Positions 32,899 to 39,303 of a stretch of DNA of 43,749 nucleotides are shown here, one piece after another. The notes beneath the pieces were generated by a model, which was given only the letters and a program-made list of their open reading frames with translations, did no database searches and had not been told where the DNA came from. The position numbers and the translations under genes were made by a program. The DNA comes from JBNJGB01 sp051747385 (GTDB taxonomy: Bacteria; Myxococcota_A; UBA9042; PHBI01; JACKFB01). Location: NCBI GenBank assembly GCA_051747385.1, contig JBNJGB010000045.1:1-43749 (forward strand). Direction: 5' to 3'. Position 1 is the first letter of the stretch; each line of letters opens with the position of its first letter.

Positions 32899-34112
32899 GG
32901 GCTCGGCTCCCGCTCGGCCGCCAGCTCCGTCGGCACCTCGCGCCTCGGGTCCTCCTGCTGATAGCCGGTCCGCTCGGCCATCCGCGCCTCCGCGCGCCGC
33001 TTCTTCTGGAACAGGCGCAGGCCGCTCTCGTCCACGAAGCCCACCTGCGGGGTCTCCTCGCCCGCGGGCGGGCCCTCGCGCTCCCTATCGGCGGCGCCGC
33101 CGGCCCGCGCGGCCGTGAGCCGCCGGTCGAAGTCCGCCCGCCACGCGTCCAGGGACCGGAACTCGAAGCTGGGATCCGCCGGGTCCTGGATGATGCGCTC
33201 GACGATGGGGTCCCGATCCACGAACACCGGGTACAGCTCCGCCGGGTCGAAGGCGTCCCCCTTGTCGTACAGTCCGCCACAGATGGCGCGCAGGCTGCAG
33301 GCGTCGCAGGCCTCGCTGTAGATGTGCCCCCAGTCTGTCTGACGCACCGTCTGCTTGGCGTCCAGGAAGTGGACGATGCGCTCCTCGCCCTTGACGATCT
33401 TGCGCGTCTCCGTGCTCGCCCAGGCGAACTCCGTCATGTAGCAGAGCGGCACCCGCTCGACCCGGAACGTCCGCCCCGTGGAGTGCAGCAGGCTCAGCGC
33501 CCGGTGCAGGGAGGCCTCGAAGTCCGCCAGGCGCGGCGTGAACTGGTCCTGGTTGACCTCCGCGCGGCCCATGGCCGGGTCGATGTTGTTCCAGACGAAG
33601 TGCCGGACGTACGGGTGGTGCTCGATGAAGTACGCGATGTTCTCGTCGAGGTGATCCGCGTTCAGCTTGTTGATGACGCAGTTGACGTCGACGGTCATCC
33701 CGAAGGCGTGTGCGTTGTCGATGGCGCGGAACGCCCGCTTCAGCGTCTTCGGCTGCCCCCGCAGGCGCGCCTCCACCTCCGGATGGATGGAGTACACGGA
33801 CACGTGCACGTGCTGCAGGCCGGCCTCGGCCAGGTCGCGCGCCAGGTCCCGGTCTGCCAGGCGGTGCCCGTTCGTGATCATGCGCACGTGCAGGCCCTGG
33901 TCCCGCGCATAGCGGGTGATCTGCGGCAGATCGGGGTGCAGGGTCGGCTCGCCGCCCGTCAGGATGACGCCGAAGTAGCCCCGCTCCACGAAGTCGTCCA
34001 CCAGCACCTTCATGGTGTCGAAGGTGTGGACGTAGGGCGTCGTGGGGTTGGAGCAGAACCCACAGAAGTGGTTGCAGTGCCGGACGACCTGGATGTAGCC
34101 GATATTGGCCAT
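32895..34112 (-). CDS. Radical SAM protein with SPASM/twitch-like C-terminus (RiPP maturase candidate)
   Basis: A 405-residue protein. The cluster motif CNHFCGFC (Cys13, 17, 20) lies almost at the N-terminus, followed by LTGGEPTLHPDLPQITRYAR and further barrel strands (HVHVSVYSIHPEVE, VDVNCVINKLNADHL). A C-terminal Cys set (VPLCYMTEF, then SEACDACSLRAICGGLYDKG) fits an auxiliary [4Fe-4S] cluster of SPASM/twitch type, common in peptide-modifying radical SAM enzymes. The last 90 residues are charged and disordered-looking. Its ATG is 18 bp after the 607-residue radical SAM gene, with GGGAGGG upstream, and it overlaps the HExxH gene by 4 bp. Confidence 0.92.
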   Translation of the reverse strand: MANIGYIQVVRHCNHFCGFCSNPTTPYVHTFDTMKVLVDDFVERGYFGVILTGGEPTLHPDLPQITRYARDQGLHVRMITNGHRLADRDLARDLAEAGLQHVHVSVYSIHPEVEARLRGQPKTLKRAFRAIDNAHAFGMTVDVNCVINKLNADHLDENIAYFIEHHPYVRHFVWNNIDPAMGRAEVNQDQFTPRLADFEASLHRALSLLHSTGRTFRVERVPLCYMTEFAWASTETRKIVKGEERIVHFLDAKQTVRQTDWGHIYSEACDACSLRAICGGLYDKGDAFDPAELYPVFVDRDPIVERIIQDPADPSFEFRSLDAWRADFDRRLTAARAGGAADREREGPPAGEETPQVGFVDESGLRLFQKKRRAEARMAERTGYQQEDPRREVPTELAAEREPSP

Positions 34113-34130
34113 GGAGGGCCCTCCCGGGGC

Positions 34131-35954
34131 TCAGGCGGTCGCGTCGGCCCCGGCGGCGACCGGCGCCCCGGCCGCGGCGGGCTCGTCGGCGGCCACCGGC
34201 TGGAGCGAGCGGAAGCCGAAGGCCCGCAGGAACTGGATGTGCATGCCCTTGCAGTCCCCGTCGAAGACGCACTGCCGGCAGCGGACGCTCTTCTTGTAGT
34301 ACTCGCCGCGGATGTATCGATCGACGTAGGGCGTGACCTTCATCCGCCCCTGCTCGTCGAGCATGTCGCGGGAGATCTCGAAGTGGGCGCCCGGCTCGGA
34401 CCCGTCGCCCCCCAGGCAGGGCGTCACGTTCATGAGCCGCACGCCGACGTCGCGGAGCGCGGCGATCTCCTCCGGGCCGACCGCGTTGTCCTTGGTGTCC
34501 GACAGGTACTCGAAGTTGGGCAGGTGCCCCACGAGCTTGCCGGCGGCCAGCAGCGGCGCCAGATCGTCCGTCCGAGCGAGGATCCACGCGGCGGCGTCCC
34601 CGTCCAGGCGGAACTCCACGTCCGGAAGCTCGTCCGGGCCCACGCCGCCCGCCAGGCGCGACGTCGCCTCGCCGGTGAGGGCCTCCAGACCCTCGACCGT
34701 CGTGACCGACACCCGCGACAGGTCGTCGTCCAGCAGCGCCGGGCCCGCGTCGGCCTCGTCGGCCCCGGCCACCACCTGGAGGTCCTCCACGTCCCGATAC
34801 GGGTGCCCCGCCAGGTACTCCCGAAGGCTCGCCAGGTCCGGCGCGCGGACCGTGAGCACCCGCGGGCGCTGGGCGTCCAGCACCGCGGCCGCCTCGTCGC
34901 TCGGGACCGGCTCGGACAGATCCACGTACACGCGATCCATGTGGTGGCCGTCGAGGCGCTCCAGGTACCACGCGATGTGATCGTGGCAGAGGCCCTTCAA
35001 AAAGCAGTGGGGACACCGCGAGCCGTGGCAGTCCGGCCGGACGCCCCGCTGGATCCACCCCTCGAAGTTGTGCAGGCCGCCCTGCACCTCCGAGTGGAGC
35101 TTGTGGGGCGCCTGGATGAGGTCCTCGTAGCCCTCGAGATGCTCCGGCGGCAGCCGGTTCGTCCAGATGAACACCCCCGGCTCCCGGGAGACCTCCAGCG
35201 CTCGCTGGAGGTCGTCGTGATGCTCGTCCATGTCGAAGTACAGCTGGTGCCGGTAGTCCTCGAAGCCGCGCCCGAAGGGCACGATGTACAGCAGGTCGAA
35301 CTCGTGGATGTCCATCCCCCGGAAGAAGTCGATGATGTCCCGGAGGTAGCGGATATTCTGCTTGTTGATGACGACGTCGATGTTGATGACGGTCCGAGCG
35401 CCGGACATGGCCCGGATGTTCTTGATGCCCTCGACGGCCTTGTCGAAGGCCCCCTTCACGCCGCACAGCCGATCCTGGAGCTTCGCCGTGTGCCCGTGGA
35501 TGGACATGGTCACCTCGTTCAGCCCGGCGTGGAGGCACTTCCGGGTGAACTCCGGGTAGGCGAACATCATCCCGTTGGTGACGGTCTGGATCCAGTCGTA
35601 GCCCGCGTTCCGCCCGTACCGGATGAGCCGCAGGTAGTCCGGGTGCACCGTCGGCTCGCCGCCCGACAGAATGAGCCGCTCCCGACCGAGCTTCACGCCC
35701 AGGTCGATGTACTGCTTGAGCTGCTCGGTGTCGACGTACGTCCCGTTGTGGTTCCAGGAGTCCAGGCAGAAGATGCAGCGCTGGTTGCACAGGCGGGTGA
35801 GGCGCACCCAGTGCCGCCTGTGCTTGACCGCGGCCTCCTTCGTGAGGTCCTTCACCTCGAGCGCGGAGGCGATCTCGGCCTGCATCCCCTCGTCGATGAC
35901 GGCGCGGTCGTCGTCGCGGCGGCGCCTACGAGGCCTGGGCTGGGACGTCTCCAT
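34131..35954 (-). CDS. Large radical SAM protein with two extra Cys clusters (RiPP maturase candidate)
   Basis: A 607-residue protein. The radical SAM motif is CNQRCIFC (Cys56, 60, 63), then LILSGGEPTVHPDYLRLIRY and VTMSIHGHTAKLQDRL. Near residue 300 lies CHGSRCPHCFLKGLC, an auxiliary-cluster-like set. A further domain (about 330-555) follows, and a third Cys set RCRQCVFDGDCKG occurs near residues 559-568. The N-terminus has a basic run of Arg, and the C-terminus is an Ala-rich tail. Two extra clusters are typical of SPASM-type peptide maturases, but the long middle domain is unusual. The start overlaps the upstream radical SAM gene by 29 bp. Confidence 0.9.
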   Translation of the reverse strand: METSQPRPRRRRRDDDRAVIDEGMQAEIASALEVKDLTKEAAVKHRRHWVRLTRLCNQRCIFCLDSWNHNGTYVDTEQLKQYIDLGVKLGRERLILSGGEPTVHPDYLRLIRYGRNAGYDWIQTVTNGMMFAYPEFTRKCLHAGLNEVTMSIHGHTAKLQDRLCGVKGAFDKAVEGIKNIRAMSGARTVINIDVVINKQNIRYLRDIIDFFRGMDIHEFDLLYIVPFGRGFEDYRHQLYFDMDEHHDDLQRALEVSREPGVFIWTNRLPPEHLEGYEDLIQAPHKLHSEVQGGLHNFEGWIQRGVRPDCHGSRCPHCFLKGLCHDHIAWYLERLDGHHMDRVYVDLSEPVPSDEAAAVLDAQRPRVLTVRAPDLASLREYLAGHPYRDVEDLQVVAGADEADAGPALLDDDLSRVSVTTVEGLEALTGEATSRLAGGVGPDELPDVEFRLDGDAAAWILARTDDLAPLLAAGKLVGHLPNFEYLSDTKDNAVGPEEIAALRDVGVRLMNVTPCLGGDGSEPGAHFEISRDMLDEQGRMKVTPYVDRYIRGEYYKKSVRCRQCVFDGDCKGMHIQFLRAFGFRSLQPVAADEPAAAGAPVAAGADATA

Positions 35955-36669
35955 GCGGTGTCTCCGAAGCTGGGAAGTCCGCCGGGAGCTCCGTGGAGAC
36001 CCGGCAGTTGAGAGCGCGGGCGATGCCGACCGCGCCGTGGAGGTAGGGTGCCACCAGGGTCGGGTCGGGGATCAACCCGGGGGCCTGAACCCGTGCCTCA
36101 CCGTCCGGCCGCGGCCAGATGAAACGGATCCCCGAGGCGCCGAGTTGGGGCAGCAGGCGCGAAATGTCCGGGAGGTGGCGGAAGTTCGGCCGCGTCACGA
36201 CCGTGTTCACCAGGATCCGGGCGCCGGCACGCTGGACGTGCTGCGCCCCGTGCAGTGCCTGCTCGAAGCTCCCCGGCGAGCGCGTGAGGAAGTCGTGCAG
36301 GTCGGGCACGTGCCCGTGCAGGGCGAACGCGAAAACGTCCGCACCCGCGCGCACGAGCGCCTTGACGAGCTTCCTATAGGCCAGCATGCGGCCGTTCGTC
36401 TGGACCACCACGCGCCGGGCGCCGTGCTCCCGCGCCAGGGCGACCCAGTCCACGAGCTCGCGGCGGAGGGTCACCTCGCCGCCCGACAGCACCACGACGC
36501 CCGAGCCGGCCGCCGCTCGCTTCGCTGCCTCCACGACGTCGCCGCGGACATCCGTCGCCGGACGATCGCCCTCGCGCGCCCGAAGCTCGGTCTGCGAGCA
36601 GAACCGACAGGCGCTGTTACAGCTGTAACCGGTGCGTACGAGGTTCGCTCTCTCGAGACCCTGTGCCAC
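35926..36669 (-). CDS. Short radical SAM protein (RiPP maturase candidate)
   Basis: A 247-residue protein from GTG 36669, chosen because GGGAGC lies upstream and the family homology starts here; longer frame to 37275 runs through the divergent promoter and the Tat gene. The motif CNSACRFC (Cys17, 21, 24) is followed by VVVLSGGEVTLRRELVDWVA, VFAFALHGHVPDLHDFLTR and ILVNTVVTRPNFRHLPDISR. It lacks a SPASM domain; the protein ends soon after the barrel. It is the first gene of the five-gene operon and overlaps the next by 29 bp. Whether it modifies peptide directly or helps the other two is unknown. Confidence 0.88.
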   Translation of the reverse strand: MAQGLERANLVRTGYSCNSACRFCSQTELRAREGDRPATDVRGDVVEAAKRAAAGSGVVVLSGGEVTLRRELVDWVALAREHGARRVVVQTNGRMLAYRKLVKALVRAGADVFAFALHGHVPDLHDFLTRSPGSFEQALHGAQHVQRAGARILVNTVVTRPNFRHLPDISRLLPQLGASGIRFIWPRPDGEARVQAPGLIPDPTLVAPYLHGAVGIARALNCRVSTELPADFPASETPHGDVPAQAS

Positions 36670-36759
36670 GATGCTCCCGCTCCGTGTCCTCCGGGGGCCG
36701 GGCGCCCACGTGCACCCGTCTTCCACGCCCCGGAAGACCTCCTCCCCCGAGGCGCGCAC

Positions 36760-36787
36760 GCTATCAGGACGCCTCACGACGCGGCAA
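36760..36787 (-). promoter_or_regulatory. Candidate promoter of the radical SAM operon
   Basis: On the minus strand TTGCCG (36787-36782) and GATAGC (36765-36760) are 16 bases apart, about 90 bp before the GTG at 36669. The eight-base string TTGCCGCG here (36787-36780) also occurs upstream of the precursor gene (39244-39237). Both matches to consensus are weak. Confidence 0.28.
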
Positions 36788-36928
36788 CATCGCGTCCGAT
36801 GCCGGGTAACAAGCGAGGTCCCCCCTCGGCTTGTGACGGCCCCCCCACCCGGAGCATCGTGGGTGCCGGGGCAGGGGCCGTATCGTCGTGAACGAGTCGA
36901 CGCGGAGCCTCTGGGCACAGAGACCGAA

Positions 36929-36957
36929 TTGACAGCGGGAGCCGGGCCACATAGCCT
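36929..36957 (+). promoter_or_regulatory. Candidate sigma-70 promoter of the Tat-exported protein
   Basis: A perfect -35 TTGACA (36929-36934), a 17-base spacer and TAGCCT (36952-36957) would start transcription near 36964, 28 bp before the ATG at 36992 with its GGAGGAG ribosome site. The -10 matches 3 of 6. The rest of the 322-bp divergent region (36670-36991) shows no gene. Confidence 0.45.
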
Positions 36958-36991
36958 CCTCCCGGACAGGCATCTTCGGAGGAGATCCGTA

Positions 36992-37480
36992 ATGGGCAGC
37001 GACAACGACAAGAGCAGCGTGGGCCGTCGCTCGTTCCTCGCGGCTTTTGCGGCGGCGGTCACGTGGGGCCCGTCGGCGCTCGCCAGGAAGACGACCGACC
37101 TCACCGAGGCCGTGGCCCCGGTGGGCGGCGACCTGGGTGGAGGCTGGACGCTCCAGCGCGTATCGAGCCGCGACGCGGGCGCCCTTCGCCTCGTCGCGGA
37201 GCATCCCTCGACGGCCCGGCTGGCCAACGTCGCTGTCTGCCGCGCGGAGCGGGGGAGCGGCGCCATGGCGTCCACCGGTCACGTGGATCTCTTCCTCATG
37301 AACGACGGCGGCGACGGCAGCCGCCGGACGCCCGATGACGAGGTCGCCCTGGTCCGCCGCATCGCCGAGCGGCTCCAGGACGCCGAGGAGAACATCCCCG
37401 GCATGTCGCGCCTCATGAGCCGCAAGGCCCGGGTCGAGACCTACGACCCCATCGACCACCTGGACCACCCCGAGCGCTGA
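36992..37480 (+). CDS. Tat-exported hypothetical protein next to RiPP operon
   Basis: A 162-residue protein with a twin-arginine signal peptide: SVGRRSFLAAFAAAVTWG (Arg12-Arg13) and probable cleavage after SALA (residue 31). The mature part of about 130 residues has segments AVAPVGGDLGGGWTLQRV, GHVDLFLMNDGGDG and ERLQDAEENIPGMSRLMSRK and a single Cys; I recognise no family. Tat export implies folding, often with a cofactor or metal, before transport. It is divergent from the maturase operon and shares its intergenic region, which argues for joint regulation. ATG 36992 is preceded by GGAGGAG. Confidence 0.75.
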   Translation: MGSDNDKSSVGRRSFLAAFAAAVTWGPSALARKTTDLTEAVAPVGGDLGGGWTLQRVSSRDAGALRLVAEHPSTARLANVAVCRAERGSGAMASTGHVDLFLMNDGGDGSRRTPDDEVALVRRIAERLQDAEENIPGMSRLMSRKARVETYDPIDHLDHPER

Positions 37481-37714
37481 GCGCCAGCGGGTGTGTCGCG
37501 CCCGGCCCCGGGCGGGGGCCAGCGGCCGGGCAACCGTGGAGGATCCGTCGCGCAGTGCGGCGTGAACCGGACGGCTTCGTCCGTGTGCGCGTGACTGCGC
37601 CGCCACGAATCCGCCGCATCTCGTGCCCGCCCTCCCCCTGCCCCTGTGGTCATCCGGGCGGATGCGCGCTCCCTACGTTCGGACAGCCCCCGCCGCCCGC
37701 ACCAGGATGGGCAC

Positions 37715-38575
37715 ATGAAGGCGACCTCCAAGGCGATCCTCGTCACGGACGCGGAACGCGGCATCGGCCGCGAGACCGCCCTCTGGCTCGGCGAGCAGGG
37801 GTTCTGGGTCCTGGCCTGCGGTCGAGACCTGGACGCCATGTACGACCTCCCGCGCGAGACCATGCGGGGCGGCATGGTGGAGGTCGCGGACCTGGACACC
37901 TCGGACGCGGACGAGTGTCGCCGCGCCGTGTCCCGCCTCGAGCAGCTGTACGGACGCGCGGACGGCCTCGTCTGCACCGGCGGCGCCGGCATCTTCGGCC
38001 CCGTGGAGGAGACGGACGAGGAGAGCCTCCGCGCCCTGTTCGACGCGAACTTCTACGGGCCGTGGCGCCTCATCCAGGCGGTGGTCCCGCTGTTCCGCGA
38101 CCAGGGGCGAGGGACCATCATCTGCGTGTCCACGGCGGCCGGTCGTATCGCCCTGCCCATGTCCGGGGCCTACAGCGCCACGCGCTACGCCCTGGAGGGT
38201 CTCTGCGACGCCCTGCGACTCGAGCTGGGCGTCTTCGGGGTGGACGTGGTCCTCGTGGAGCCCGGCCTGGTCCGCGACCGCGTGGCGCCCGAGGCCCGAT
38301 TCGACGTGGGCCCGGAGACCCTGTTCGGCGTCGGCGAATCCAGCCCCTACCGCGACGTCGCGACGGTGATGACCGAAGCATATCAGCAGCTCATCCGGCG
38401 TGCGGCGACGCCCGACGAGGTGGCCCGGGTCATCGAGCGCGCCCTGGCCGCCTCGCGCCCCCGGGCCCGCTACGCGGTCTCCCGGGGCACGGCGGCGCTC
38501 CTGTGGGCGCGGAAGCTGCTGCCGGACCGCCTGCTGGACAGCCGCCTCGTGAAGGCCATGGGGCTGGACGAGTAG
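37715..38575 (+). CDS. Short-chain dehydrogenase/reductase-like protein with altered active site
   Basis: A 286-residue Rossmann-fold protein of the SDR family. The cofactor loop reads VTDAERGIGRETA, with Asp where the first Gly of TGxxxGIG is usual. The segment NFYGPW and catalytic Ser139 (ICVSTAAGRI) are present, but the Y-x3-K motif is Y153-S-A-T-R157, so the catalytic Lys is Arg. The C-terminal part (about 190-286) is longer than minimal SDRs. It may be a weak oxidoreductase or a non-enzymatic binding protein. It is on the same strand as the Tat protein, 234 bp downstream, and converges on the precursor gene. The ATG at 37715 follows AGGATGGG. Confidence 0.88.
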   Translation: MKATSKAILVTDAERGIGRETALWLGEQGFWVLACGRDLDAMYDLPRETMRGGMVEVADLDTSDADECRRAVSRLEQLYGRADGLVCTGGAGIFGPVEETDEESLRALFDANFYGPWRLIQAVVPLFRDQGRGTIICVSTAAGRIALPMSGAYSATRYALEGLCDALRLELGVFGVDVVLVEPGLVRDRVAPEARFDVGPETLFGVGESSPYRDVATVMTEAYQQLIRRAATPDEVARVIERALAASRPRARYAVSRGTAALLWARKLLPDRLLDSRLVKAMGLDE

Positions 38576-38708
38576 GCATGTCGCCCGGGCGCGCCGAGAA
38601 GCCCACGAGCGACATCCCTCGCCCCCAGATACACGCCGACACCATCACCACGCGGTGACGGTGCCGGGTGCTCGCACCGAGCGGCGCGACGACAGGCGAG
38701 CAGGCGTG

Positions 38709-39129
38709 CTACCAGCTCCCGTGGGAGCCGTGCGACCCGTGGGAGCCGTGCGACCCGTGGGAGCCGTGCGACCCGTGGGAGCCGTGCGACCCGTGGGAGC
38801 CGTGCGACCCGTGGGAGCCGTGCGACCCGTGGGANNNNNNNNNNNNNNNNNNNNNNNNNNNNNNNNNNNNNNNNNNNNNNNNNNNNNNNNNNNNNNNNNN
38901 NNNNNNNNNNNNNNNNNNNNNNNNNNNNNNNNNNGGCGTGGGAGCAGTGCTGCGCGATGAGCTCGCCGGCTCCGTCGGTGCCCTCCGTTCCGGCCATCAC
39001 GAGGTAGTTGGACAGATTGTCCGCCTGCTTCTGCGTGATCTCGTCTTCTTCTGCCGAGAGGAACGCGCCGGCGGACTTCTTGATGGTCGGCAGCTTGCCC
39101 GTGCCCTTCTTCCTCGTCTTCTTGGCCAT
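38709..39129 (-). CDS. Putative RiPP precursor with (Ser-His-Gly)n core ending in Ser-Trp; interrupted by assembly gap
   Basis: The ATG at 39129 follows GAGAGGAGACACGAG. The 65 residues before the gap are a Lys-rich start (MAKKTRKKGTGKLP), a helical acidic leader (AFLSAEEDEITQKQADNLSN) and ELIAQHCSHA, with the only Cys at 62. After the 100-N gap, one frame gives 13 perfect Ser-His-Gly triplets, then Ser-Trp and TAG at 38709-38711. The gap length is arbitrary, so frame continuity cannot be proved, but SHA just before the gap continues naturally into SHG. The His-x-Ser periodicity recalls HxsA of the His-Xaa-Ser system. Nearby radical SAM and HExxH enzymes are the proposed modifiers. A non-RiPP His-rich metal-binding protein is the main alternative. 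Confidence 0.8.
38721..38834. repeat. Perfect 18-bp tandem repeat (6.3 visible copies)
   Basis: Six exact copies plus six bases of an 18-bp unit run up to the assembly gap. Each unit encodes SHGSHG on the minus strand using two His codons of one kind and alternating Ser and Gly codons. Perfect DNA identity suggests recent expansion. Confidence 0.97.
38835..38934. other. Assembly gap (100 N)
   Basis: Exactly 100 N, the usual placeholder for a gap of unknown size, placed inside the tandem repeat, which short reads could not span. Protein frames crossing it are artefacts. Confidence 0.99.
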
Positions 39130-39303
39130 CTCGTGTCTCCTCTCAGGTCGCCTGTCTGGGCCCCCGCACGCGCCTGGGACCTGGCTCGGCCCAGCGCGTC
39201 AGGCTACGGCCCGTAGTGTGGCATGGAGTCTCGAACCGCGGCAAGTCCGCCCCGTCCCCCGTGTAACCTCCGGAGCCCGGCCGCGGACAGCGGTGTGTCT
39301 CCG

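Noticed and set aside
36613..36629. Palindrome GTTACAGCTGTAAC as an operator
   Set aside because: It lies within the radical SAM motif codons (Tyr-Ser-Cys-Asn) of the 35926-36669 gene and is best explained by coding.
38721..38834. CRISPR array
   Set aside because: The repeat is head-to-tail without spacers and lies in a coding frame.
38470..39129. Minus-strand frame with V-A-R-L-P-R repeats across the N gap
   Set aside because: The gap length is arbitrary and shifts the frame; the SHG frame ends cleanly at TAG 38709 and agrees with the sequence before the gap.
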